Shown in pieces: positions 44,295 through 52,327 of a stretch of 64,000 nt of DNA. Made by a program: the position numbers and the translations under genes. The notes under the pieces were generated by a model. That model made no database searches and had not been told where the DNA came from. It worked only from the letters and a program-made list of their open reading frames with translations. How positions within the stretch are numbered: position 1 is the stretch's first letter; every line of letters starts with the position of its first letter. Source of the stretch: Adhaeribacter rhizoryzae (GTDB lineage: Bacteria; Bacteroidota; Bacteroidia; Cytophagales; Hymenobacteraceae); NCBI RefSeq assembly GCF_008629685.1, contig NZ_VWSF01000017.1, positions 82,005 through 146,004 of the forward strand, read 5' to 3'.

Positions 44295-45397
44295 CTGATA
44301 TGACTCATGGCAAACCTTTAAATATCGTTATCCTGGGCTTATCTATTACCTCGTCGTGGGGAAACGGGCACGCCACTACCTTTCGGGGATTAGTTCGGGA
44401 GCTGGCTGCCCGCGGCCATGAGGTTTTATTTCTGGAGCGCGATGTTCCCTGGTACGCCTCAAACCGCGACTTGCCCAACCCGGAATATTGCACTACCGAA
44501 TTATACGCTTCGCTGGAAGATTTAAAAGCCCGGTTTACCGAGCCCGTGCGTGAAGCCGATTTAGTAATGGTGGGTTCTTACGTGCCGGAAGGCGTAACCG
44601 TAGGGCAATGGGTAAACCAAACCGCGCAAGGCATTAAAGCTTTTTACGATATTGATACCCCAGTTACTTTAGCCAAACTCCGGCGCGAAGATTTTGAATA
44701 TTTGCATCCCAGCTTAATTCCGCAGTACGATTTGTATTTGTCTTTTACCGGCGGTCCTACGTTGGATGTTCTGGAAAAAGAATTTGGCTCGCCGATGGCC
44801 CGGCCGCTTTATTGTTCTTTCGACCCGGAACTTTATTACCCGGAAGCGCAGGAAAATCAATGGGATTTAGGTTACCTGGGTACCTACAGCGATGATCGGC
44901 AGCCGCCCTTAGAAAAATTAATGCTGGATGCCGCCCGGCAGTGGCCCGACGGTAAATTTGTGGTGGCTGGTCCACAGTACCCGGCTGCGGTGCAATGGCC
45001 GGCTAACACGCAATATATTCACCATTTGCCGCCCGCCGAGCACCGCAAGTTTTATAACCAGCAACGGTTTACCCAAAATATTACCCGACAGGATATGATT
45101 CAGGCGGGCTATTCGCCGAGTGTGCGTTTATTCGAAGCGGCCGCCTGTGGTACGCCTATTATCAGCGATTATTGGGATGGCCTGGATACCCTGTTTACTT
45201 TCGGTTCCGAAATATTAATCTCCCGGAGCGCACAGGAAACTTTAAGTTACTTACAGGATATTCCGGAAACAGAACGCCAGGCAATGGGCGAAAAGGCCCG
45301 GCAAAAAGTGTTGGCGCACCATACGGCTGCCCACCGGGCACTGGAAGTGGAGAACTACGTACGGGAACTGCAAAACGCTTTCAGTATAAAAAGCTAA
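44291..45397 (+). CDS. CgeB-like glycosyltransferase, paralogue 3
   Basis: 368 residues, the same length as paralogue 2 and the closer relative of it. N-terminus IVILGLSITSSWGNGHATTF; FYDIDTPVTLAKLRREDFEY; YDLYLSFTGGPTLDVLEKEF; donor side WDLGYLGTYSDDRQPPLEKL, FTQNITRQDMIQAGYSPSVR and LFEAAACGTPIISDYWDGLD. The acidic DYWDGLDTLF tail matches the EYWEGIDFFF-like tail of paralogue 2. Last of the three, 86 bp before the methyltransferase gene. Confidence 0.86.
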   Translation: MTDMTHGKPLNIVILGLSITSSWGNGHATTFRGLVRELAARGHEVLFLERDVPWYASNRDLPNPEYCTTELYASLEDLKARFTEPVREADLVMVGSYVPEGVTVGQWVNQTAQGIKAFYDIDTPVTLAKLRREDFEYLHPSLIPQYDLYLSFTGGPTLDVLEKEFGSPMARPLYCSFDPELYYPEAQENQWDLGYLGTYSDDRQPPLEKLMLDAARQWPDGKFVVAGPQYPAAVQWPANTQYIHHLPPAEHRKFYNQQRFTQNITRQDMIQAGYSPSVRLFEAAACGTPIISDYWDGLDTLFTFGSEILISRSAQETLSYLQDIPETERQAMGEKARQKVLAHHTAAHRALEVENYVRELQNAFSIKS

Positions 45398-45483
45398 ATA
45401 TTACCCAAAGGGGCAGCAATAAAACCTGGTTAATCTGGAGCCAGTATAACTTCTGCCTTTTATCTTTTACCAACTAAATACTT

Positions 45484-46305
45484 ATGATGAACACAATCCA
45501 GCAGGATATAGAACAATTAGGTCCGTGGTTCCATAATATTCATTTACCCGATGGCACCCAAACAGCGCCAAATCACGCCTTCGGAGATTTTCCTGCTTTT
45601 AAATGGAGAGATATTGCTCCTTATATTCCAGCTGATTTATCGGGCTGGCGGGTGCTGGATGTGGGTTGTAATGCCGGCTATTATACCATCGAATTGGCCA
45701 AAAGAGGCGCCCAGGTGCTAGGCATCGACGTAGACCCCCATTATTTAAAACAAGCCGAATGGGTAGCCCGGCAGTTTGGTTTTGAAAATAAGATTGAGTT
45801 GCGGCAATTGCAGGTGTACGATGTAGCCCAATTAGACCAGGAGTTTGATTTAATCTGGTACATGGGCGTATTGTATCATTTGCGTTATCCCTTACTTTCT
45901 TTAGATATTTTAACCCAAAAGCTAAAGCGGCTAATGGTTTTCCAGACTCTGACTATGCCGGGCGAAGAAATGCTGGAGGTTCCGAAAGATTTAGATATTA
46001 ATAACCGGGAAAAAATGCTGGAGCCGGGTTGGCCCCTCATGGCGTTTATTCAGCACCGTCTGGCCGGCGACGTAACCAACTGGTGGGCACCCAACCACGC
46101 CTGTATTGTAGGCATGCTCCAGTCTTGCGGCCTAAAAATTACCGGGCATCCGGCCCACGAAATTTATCTCTGCGAGCCCGACCCCAGTATTGTAAATCCG
46201 GTGCAAGCCTGGAACAAATCCGAATATTTATCAGCTACCGGCCAAACCTGGACCGAAGAAGTAGTGGCCAAAGTAGAAAACAAGAACCGCACTTTAACCC
46301 GCTGA
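45484..46305 (+). CDS. TIGR04290-type methyltransferase (CmoB-like)
   Basis: 273 residues. SAM motif I RVLDVGCNAGYYTIELAKRG; motif II VLGIDVDPHYLKQAEWVARQ; post-motif FDLIWYMGVLYHLRYPLLSL. The N-terminal GPWFHNIHLPDGTQTAPNHA and the C-terminal NWWAPNHACIVGMLQSCG closely match TIGR04290 (related to CmoB, the tRNA uridine carboxymethyltransferase-like group), a family known from glycan-type gene neighbourhoods. It most likely methylates or otherwise modifies a sugar. Cytoplasmic. Start could be either of two adjacent ATGs (45484 or 45487). Confidence 0.85.
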   Translation: MMNTIQQDIEQLGPWFHNIHLPDGTQTAPNHAFGDFPAFKWRDIAPYIPADLSGWRVLDVGCNAGYYTIELAKRGAQVLGIDVDPHYLKQAEWVARQFGFENKIELRQLQVYDVAQLDQEFDLIWYMGVLYHLRYPLLSLDILTQKLKRLMVFQTLTMPGEEMLEVPKDLDINNREKMLEPGWPLMAFIQHRLAGDVTNWWAPNHACIVGMLQSCGLKITGHPAHEIYLCEPDPSIVNPVQAWNKSEYLSATGQTWTEEVVAKVENKNRTLTR

Positions 46306-46342
46306 TAAATTAAATTTTAGACAAGCAGCATTTTAAATTTAT

Positions 46343-47806
46343 ATGTTTTTTCGGAATTCAGAAACCAGCCTGGTAGAAGTTAAAGAAGAAGTAAGTAGGG
46401 AAAAGGTAAGTTTACCCTGGATTCAGGTAGCCCCGGATAGTCCTTATTTTATAACGGAAGAAGGTAAGCCCTGGACGCCTATTGGGCAAAATGATGCCGT
46501 TACCTGGCCCGAATTTGCGGGGCTGTTCCGGCGCAAAGATATGGGAGCCGTAGAGGATCATTTGGCTTATCTGGTGGCGCACGGCGTTACCTGTTTGCGG
46601 TTTATGCTGGAATATTGCCAAACCGAGAACCGTTATATTGAGCGGCCAGCCGGAAAATTTCAGCCCAACATGGTGCGACTCTGGGACGATTTATTCTCCT
46701 TATGCGAAAAGCACGGTTTGCGCATTTTGCTTACGCCTTACGATACTTTCTGGATGTGGATTCGGTGGAAACACCACCCGTATAACCGTGCGCAAGGCGG
46801 ACCATGTAAGAGTCGTTCGAAATGGCTGCTCTGCCCCGACACTTTAAAAGCTATAAAAGGGCGGCTAACTTTTGCAGCCGAACGCTGGGGTGGCAGTGGC
46901 GCTTTATTTGCCTGGGATATCTGGAACGAGATTCATCCGGCCCACGCGGGCAACTCTACCGATACTTTCTACGCATTTGTAAACGAATTAAGCAGTCATT
47001 TGCGCGAAATTGAAACCCGGTTATACGGCAGATCGCATTTGCAAACCATTTCTTTATTCGGCCCAATTTTGCAGGAGCACCCCAATGTTGCCGATGTCAT
47101 ATTCCGTCACCCGCAGCTCGATTTTGCTACTACCCATTTCTATGATGCCAAAACCATTAACCACCCCAAAGATACGGTAGCATCGGCTATTTGTACCGGC
47201 ACCTTAGTCCGGGAGGCCATCGAACATATTCAGAAACCCAAGCCTTTTTTCGACAGCGAACACGGGCCCATTCATGCCTTTAAAGATTTGCACCGGACCT
47301 TGCCCGAACCTTTCGACGATGAATATTTTCGGCATATCCAATGGGCGCACTTGGCTTCGGGCGGGGCAGGCGGCGGTATGCGCTGGCCCAACCGGCATCC
47401 GCATGTATTAACGCCCGGCATGCGCGTGGCCCAGCAAAACATGGCGAAGTTTCTGCCCTATATTAACTGGGTAAATTTTAAGCGGCGCAACCTGAACCAC
47501 GAAATACAAGTTTCTTCTCTTAATTTTGCGGTTTTTGGTTGTGGCGATGCGCAACAGGTATTAGTGTGGCTGCTCCGGAAAGATAAATTAAAAAATGGCC
47601 TGGTGGTAAAACCCGCTCACCCGGATAAAGTTGAAGTTACCATTCCCGGTTTGGAAGCGGGACATTATGCAGTTTATTTCTGGGATACAGTTACCGGCAC
47701 CGAACTAAAGCAAGAACGTGTGGAAAATAAAATTGCCGGTTGCTTATTTTTGGAAGGAGTAGAAGTTGGCACCGATGTAGCGCTGGCGGTGGTAAAGATG
47801 AATTAA
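46343..47806 (+). CDS. GH5-like glycosidase, no export signal
   Basis: 487 residues. TIM barrel: VTCLRFMLEYCQTENRYIER, LRILLTPYDTFWMWIRWKHH, LFAWDIWNEIHPAHAG with acid/base Glu196, TTHFYDAKTINHP, and KPFFDSEHGPIHAF with nucleophile Glu306, matching clan GH-A. A C-terminal beta domain follows from ~residue 395 (FAVFGCGDAQQVLVWLLRKD, then GHYAVYFWDTVTGTEL). No signal peptide precedes the barrel, which begins around residue 25. Works in the cytoplasm, perhaps on an intermediate of the same pathway. Last gene of the cluster, 65 bp before a REP-like palindrome. Confidence 0.85.
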   Translation: MFFRNSETSLVEVKEEVSREKVSLPWIQVAPDSPYFITEEGKPWTPIGQNDAVTWPEFAGLFRRKDMGAVEDHLAYLVAHGVTCLRFMLEYCQTENRYIERPAGKFQPNMVRLWDDLFSLCEKHGLRILLTPYDTFWMWIRWKHHPYNRAQGGPCKSRSKWLLCPDTLKAIKGRLTFAAERWGGSGALFAWDIWNEIHPAHAGNSTDTFYAFVNELSSHLREIETRLYGRSHLQTISLFGPILQEHPNVADVIFRHPQLDFATTHFYDAKTINHPKDTVASAICTGTLVREAIEHIQKPKPFFDSEHGPIHAFKDLHRTLPEPFDDEYFRHIQWAHLASGGAGGGMRWPNRHPHVLTPGMRVAQQNMAKFLPYINWVNFKRRNLNHEIQVSSLNFAVFGCGDAQQVLVWLLRKDKLKNGLVVKPAHPDKVEVTIPGLEAGHYAVYFWDTVTGTELKQERVENKIAGCLFLEGVEVGTDVALAVVKMN

Positions 47807-47871
47807 ATAATGAAGGAGTTCTTACTTACTGATATTAGGCAATGGTTTTAATATTAGAAGTTTAAGCAATC

Positions 47872-47940
47872 CATCTCTGTCATTCAGGAGGAAACTCTTT
47901 GGCAGGCTGCTAAATAGTTTCCTCCTAAATGACAGAGATG
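47872..47940. repeat. REP-like palindrome, copy 3 of 3
   Basis: Best-conserved copy. CATCTC and GAGATG flanks are perfect complements, arms 47878-47893 and 47919-47934 differ at one base pair, and the centre ACTCTTTGGCAGGCTGCTAAATAGT is nearly self-complementary. All three copies are 69 bp. Lies between the GH5-like gene and the minus-strand protease gene. Confidence 0.88.
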
Positions 47941-47990
47941 GGTTAGAGGTACCAAAAGTTAATCTTTCCTGACCTACTACGTAGTTTCAG

Positions 47991-49124
47991 TTAATTATTG
48001 TATACCTTAATTATAAAAACGTAATCTTTTATTTTTTTCAACTGTTCCGGGCGGCTGGCCCCGGCCAGGTAATTTCTCTTTGATAATTTTATCGGCGAAT
48101 CGAGTGAATCCTGGGAAAGCTGATCTACCAGTTGTTTCAGGTAAGCCGATTTTACCGCAAAAGAAGCGCCCTGCTGATCTAATTGTTGTCCGCTGATTAC
48201 TCCAATCAGGTTGCCTTGGTTGTCGAGTAAAGGCCCGCCGCTATTACCTGGGTTAAGGGGTATGGAAATCTGGTAAGAAGTAGTATCGCCTTCGAAACCA
48301 GTTTTAGAACTAACCGAGCCTTCGCCGAAAACCATGTCTTCCCGCGGGAAACCTAACGTATAAACCCGTTCGCCCAAATCACTTAAATCAGATTTAAACG
48401 AGTAAGGCAAAGAACCGAAAGAAGAAAAACCGGCATCGTCAATTTTTAAAATAGCTAAATCGTGGGCCTGATCGCGGTAAATATTTTTAACCTTATAACG
48501 CTGCCCGTTTTGGTTTTCAATAAAAACCGAATCGGCATCTTTTACTACGTGGTAACTTGTTACCAAATACCCATCCGAACTAATAGCAAAACCGGTACCG
48601 CTAAAATTAGCCGGTATGGGCCTGGCCGCGCCCGAGTTAGCAACCCCCGAAATGCCTTTGGCAATAGCCCGCTGACTATTTTTAATTTTCTCTACTTCGC
48701 GGCGGAGTGCGGTGTAACGGGCATTTTGCTGCTTACCCATTGAACGCCACACATCTATACTCATGAGAGTACCAAAAACGGTTAAAATAGCCACCGATGC
48801 TGCCACGGCTATGGTTGCATAATGCTGATTCCAGAATATTTTGCGTTTTTGTTTATCGCCAAAAGGCGTAATTACTTTTCTATCGGTAGCGGGTGCACTT
48901 TCCGGTGATGTTTCCAGCTCGTGGTGAATAGATGTAAGCTGTTCTTTTAAAGCTTTGCGACGCGAATAAAAACGCAACGTGCCATCCAGTTGCTGGTACT
49001 GGCGGTAATATTCCGCAAAATCCGGATCAGATTTTAAAAGCAGCTTAAACTGAGCCAGCTCTTCCGGGTTTAGTTGATTATTGTAAAAACGTTCTATTTG
49101 CTTAAAAGCTTCTAACTCTTTCAT
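47991..49124 (-). CDS. HtrA-like membrane serine protease with anti-sigma-like N-terminus
   Basis: 377 residues. Residues 1-70: helical, 'ERFYNNQLNPEELAQFKLLL' and 'DPDFAEYYRQYQQLDGTLRF' resemble the cytoplasmic domain of Bacteroidota anti-sigma factors. Residues ~102-124 are a single membrane segment. Residues ~170-335 are a trypsin-like domain with His192 (LVTSYHVV), Asp222 (DLAILKID) and Ser295 (NPGNSGGPLL). No PDZ domain, so it is shorter than DegP. The topology puts the protease in the periplasm and the N-terminus in the cytoplasm. Follows the ECF sigma gene by 66 bp. Confidence 0.85.
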   Translation of the reverse strand: MKELEAFKQIERFYNNQLNPEELAQFKLLLKSDPDFAEYYRQYQQLDGTLRFYSRRKALKEQLTSIHHELETSPESAPATDRKVITPFGDKQKRKIFWNQHYATIAVAASVAILTVFGTLMSIDVWRSMGKQQNARYTALRREVEKIKNSQRAIAKGISGVANSGAARPIPANFSGTGFAISSDGYLVTSYHVVKDADSVFIENQNGQRYKVKNIYRDQAHDLAILKIDDAGFSSFGSLPYSFKSDLSDLGERVYTLGFPREDMVFGEGSVSSKTGFEGDTTSYQISIPLNPGNSGGPLLDNQGNLIGVISGQQLDQQGASFAVKSAYLKQLVDQLSQDSLDSPIKLSKRNYLAGASRPEQLKKIKDYVFIIKVYNN

Positions 49125-49190
49125 AATAATTATTGATTTACTTAAGTGCTGCAGTAAATCTTTTTTGTTAGGCTAATACTGTATAACCTT

Positions 49191-49772
49191 TTATTCGTGC
49201 TCAACCTCTGATTTATAGAGATTAAAAAATAATTTTTTTAAACGTAAAAGGCATTTATATTTCTGGTTCTTAGCGTTATCGGCGTTGGTGTAACCAAATT
49301 TTTCAGTTATTTCCTGCATCGATAAATCCTGCATGTAAAAATCTTCTAACAAGGTTTTACAAGGCTCGCCCACCAAAACCAAGGCTTCTGCCATTTTGGT
49401 AAAAGAAGCTTCCCGCTCTTCGTATTCCACAACATCATCGGCCACATCTACAAACGTGTCAGATTCTGATACCGCCCCGCCAAACCGGCTTTTAAAGGCC
49501 AGTCGTTTAAGCCAAAGCCGCCGGCAAACCGAATACAAATACGTTTTTATCAGGCAATTCAGTTCCAGGGTTTCTTCCCTGATTTTTTCAATAAAAAGAA
49601 TAACCGCTTCCTGGTAAATATCTTTGGCTTCTTCTTCGGTACCGTTATTACTCAGCACAAAATGCAAAACCATTGGGTAATGTTGCTTGTAGAGATAAGC
49701 CACTGCCGTTTCGTCTTCTCTGCGAATTCCCGCCAGTAAAGCCTCCTCTGAAAAATAAACTACGTTAGGCAT
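49191..49772 (-). CDS. ECF-type RNA polymerase sigma factor
   Basis: 193 residues. Region 2: VAYLYKQHYPMVLHFVLSNN and EEEAKDIYQEAVILFIEKIR (the 'D..Qe.f...' motif). Region 4: CKTLLEDFYMQDLSMQEITE and FGYTNADNAKNQKYKCLLRL, the helix-turn-helix segment. Standard sigma-70 family ECF architecture. Pairs by context with the anti-sigma-like protease gene just downstream. The target promoters cannot be read. First gene of the operon. Confidence 0.88.
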   Translation of the reverse strand: MPNVVYFSEEALLAGIRREDETAVAYLYKQHYPMVLHFVLSNNGTEEEAKDIYQEAVILFIEKIREETLELNCLIKTYLYSVCRRLWLKRLAFKSRFGGAVSESDTFVDVADDVVEYEEREASFTKMAEALVLVGEPCKTLLEDFYMQDLSMQEITEKFGYTNADNAKNQKYKCLLRLKKLFFNLYKSEVEHE

Positions 49773-49997
49773 TTACGCTCTTCTTTTAATACCCGTGGCT
49801 ATACTTTTGTAACCCACAATATTTTATTATTTCTAAAATATTTAGAATACAGGTCTGGTTGGTGTAATTATAAAATCAAATTTGGGATAAGATAATTCAA
49901 AATCAAAACGAAAAAGTACGAATGTGGGTAGGCGCGCACTTGCACACTTACCAAATGCTTATTACCTTTGGGCATTGCAAAAAAGCAATATTTACCG

Positions 49998-50083
49998 GCG
50001 CACGTGGTGAAACTGGTAGACACGCCATCTTGAGGGGGTGGTGCCTTACGGGTGTGGGAGTTCGAATCTCCCCGCGCGCACCA
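49998..50083 (+). tRNA. tRNA-Leu(GAG)
   Basis: 86 nt with encoded CCA. D-arm region GTGAAACTGGTAGACAC, anticodon stem CCATC/GGTGG with loop TTGAGGG and anticodon GAG at 50032-50034, a class II variable arm, T-arm GGGAG-TTCGAAT-CTCCC. Acceptor GCGCACG pairs with CGCGCGC apart from one A-C mismatch at the fifth pair. Decodes CUC (and CUU by wobble). Confidence 0.95.
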
Positions 50084-50093
50084 AATAATAGCA

Positions 50094-50139
50094 AAAGGCC
50101 TTGCAGTCTGGGTTCAGCCCTGAAATGCAAGGCCTTTTT
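50094..50139 (+). terminator. terminator of the tRNA-Leu transcript
   Basis: AAAGGCCTTGCA / TGCAAGGCCTTT is a 12-bp perfect stem with 20-nt loop, followed by TTGTTTT. It lies 10 bp after the tRNA. Confidence 0.9.
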
Positions 50140-50245
50140 GTTTTACAGTTCGCTTTACTACTCGCAGCACAGTTTTAACTTCTAATTAGCCTCTGACCTG
50201 CTTTAACTGCACAAATATTAACCTTTTACTTAAGCTTTATGGTAA

Positions 50246-50602
50246 TTAGCTGTCCGTTTTAACTTTAGTTAAATCCCAGGCCTTTTTAGGGTTGTTCCAG
50301 AAAATCATATACTTATTATTTAACTTCACCGAATATTTTTTTGTCTTTTCTGCCGTCTTAATCCGGAATACCGGTTTTGATTTTACGGAGTAATTGGGGC
50401 TAATCCAGTTCTCCTGCGAACTTATGCTATAAGCTTTAACATCCCGTTTATTAGGCCCTAATTCGAAGTTTAAAGTTCTGTCCGAATTATTGTATATGCC
50501 TAAAGTGGTTTCGCTTATACGTCGGCCTACCGCTTGCCCGAAACTGTTAAGCGTTATTAACAACAGAACTGCTACCAGAACTATAGCCTTAACTGGTTTC
50601 AT
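50246..50602 (-). CDS. small secreted hypothetical protein
   Basis: 118 residues. Sec signal peptide 1-22 (AIVLVAVLLLITLNSFGQA). The mature ~95 residues are beta-rich and basic: TTLGIYNNSDRTLNFELGPN, SKPVFRIKTAEKTKKYSVKL, KYMIFWNNPKKAWDLTKV. Family not recognised. Its ATG overlaps the stop of the upstream membrane-protein gene by 4 bp, so the two are one operon and their products probably act together at the envelope. Confidence 0.7.
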   Translation of the reverse strand: MKPVKAIVLVAVLLLITLNSFGQAVGRRISETTLGIYNNSDRTLNFELGPNKRDVKAYSISSQENWISPNYSVKSKPVFRIKTAEKTKKYSVKLNNKYMIFWNNPKKAWDLTKVKTDS

Positions 50603-51036
50603 TGTTCGTCCTTTTTAGGTGAATTTATTCTGCCGAGAAGATACCCGGCAATGGTGCCAAGTAAACCAACAGCCGGGGCAATCTGGTCGTTGCTGTAACC
50701 AGCTGTAATGAGAAATAAGGTGCTAACAATAATAATGGTGATAATAACAAACTTTATTGTGTCTTCGGAGCTAATATTTTTATTTCGGATTAGGTATATT
50801 TCCAGGAGAATTACCAGAATTCCGAAAGTCAGGACGTATAAAGATAATTGGAATTCAAGCCGCGTTATGGGGAGCGCCACCACTTCGGTGGTTTCCGCAG
50901 GCTCAGGATAAGGGGCATTGGCAGAACTCCCTCCTTCGGTATAAGGAGCATTCGATAAAGAATCTTGGCCCAAAACAATGGCTGATTCCAACAATAAAAA
51001 TAATGTTAGGATAGCTTTATTTACTTTAAAGCCCAT
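50599..51036 (-). CDS. small membrane protein with signal peptide
   Basis: 145 residues. Sec signal peptide 1-23 (ILTLFLLLESAIVLGQD). A periplasmic Ser/Ala/Pro-rich linker (~25-55), then two membrane segments at about 65-82 (LSLYVLTFGILVILLEIYLI) and 93-113 (FVIITIIIVSTLFLITAGYS) and a third short one (APAVGLLGTIAGYLLG, ~118-134). Cytoplasmic tail basic-acidic. Function not recognised. First gene of a two-gene operon. Confidence 0.72.
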   Translation of the reverse strand: MGFKVNKAILTLFLLLESAIVLGQDSLSNAPYTEGGSSANAPYPEPAETTEVVALPITRLEFQLSLYVLTFGILVILLEIYLIRNKNISSEDTIKFVIITIIIVSTLFLITAGYSNDQIAPAVGLLGTIAGYLLGRINSPKKDEQ

Positions 51037-51860
51037 GGTGTCCTTTTTTTAAATAAAATTCGTCGGATAGTAGCTCATAATTCCCGAAAAACGCGGTGAA
51101 GTGTCATATAACCTAAATATTACTGGTAATCAGCTTTAATAAATTATAACGGATAGTACCTGGCTATTGATTAAAGGCTTAGTTACGATTAAATATAATA
51201 AGTTATAATAAATATTTTTATTATACAATATTTAATAGTGTTTTGTTATGCTTTTTAAAATTCTCTTTCACAAATAAATACAGGCTCTATTCAACCACAG
51301 CCTTATTACAAACTAACATTAGCTAACAAAGGAGTAAGTAAATTTAATTTGAATACATCCAAATTAATTGTTGCAAATAGACCTTTACCTTAAATAGGAA
51401 TATTGATTTAGCACATCACGTATCGTTTTTACGACTATCTTTCTTTAACACACTGCTGCTTTTTTCTATTTACTTAAGCCTTCTTTCTTTTCGCAGTTAT
51501 GTTGTACAAGTATTATATTATTATTCGCGCTTGCTGCTATGCTTATTTTCTCAACTAATCTTCTGGTTTTTGGTATTCTAAATTAAAAAGTTTTCTGATT
51601 GATATTGTTATAAATAGGTTAGCACAATAATAAAAGAAACAGGTTAAAGCAATATCAGTAATAATATTTAATATTACTAAGATTGCTGTTGTCCATTATA
51701 TAGTATATTAAATAAATTTAATATAATTTAAGTGCAATTAAAAACTACTTAATGCTCAATGAAAGTGCTTTTTGATTAAAAAAATATAAAAAATTGCTTT
51801 GAGTGTATTGCGGTAAAGAAATATTTATTAATTTACACCCGTAAACAAAACGAGCACTCT
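51037..51860. other. 824-bp AT-rich region without a gene
   Basis: Very AT-rich. Two separate GGATAGTA sequences (51065-51072 and 51151-51158) resemble half of the rha-type repeat, but the spacing is wrong and no partner box lies nearby. Promoters for the flanking divergent genes must be here. No hairpin or coding frame found. Confidence 0.4.
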
Positions 51861-52145
51861 ATGAAAAGACCTTCTACAGCATCTGCCGGATTAAATTTCT
51901 TAAGCCAGGGATATACCATTGAATTATCACAAATGGCTGTAGGCCCTTTTATGCGTTACTTTGAACGTAATAAACCAGGGTTTGAGTTAGCTGTTGCTTA
52001 CGAGAGCGAAATGGCAATTATAAAACCTATTAAAACCAATACCGAAGTGCCATCGGTAAAGACGAGTTTAAAAGCAAGCTTACAAAGAGCTGGCTTTAAC
52101 CTGGGCAATACGTTCTTTAAGCCGGGTATAAGCCCGGTTAATTAA
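51861..52145 (+). CDS. hypothetical protein
   Basis: 94 residues; not recognised. It starts MKRPSTASAGLNFLSQGYTI, basic and non-hydrophobic, with no signal peptide. Short helix region QMAVGPFMRYFERNKPGFEL; C-terminal part basic (VKTSLKASLQRAGFNLGNTF). Single gene in AT-rich surroundings with a 20-bp region upstream that could hold a weak promoter. Real by codon use and compactness, but no domain assignment. Confidence 0.55.
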   Translation: MKRPSTASAGLNFLSQGYTIELSQMAVGPFMRYFERNKPGFELAVAYESEMAIIKPIKTNTEVPSVKTSLKASLQRAGFNLGNTFFKPGISPVN

Positions 52146-52327
52146 TAAATAATAAAACTTTATTTTCTAGCCGGGTAAATCTAAATACTGGCAATATTTA
52201 TATTTTGCCGAATTTAGCGAGGAATAAACAATTAAGTTTTCTTCGGCAATATTACCGTAGCGCAACTGTTCAGGTAAAGGCAAGCAGTTACCTGATAAAC
52301 GGTAAACTAGTAATGCGCTTAAATAAA

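Noticed and set aside
51065..51158. Two GGATAGTA sequences resembling half of the rha operator
   Set aside because: Wrong spacing (86 bp), no second unit at 10 bp and no -7 box at the fixed distance.
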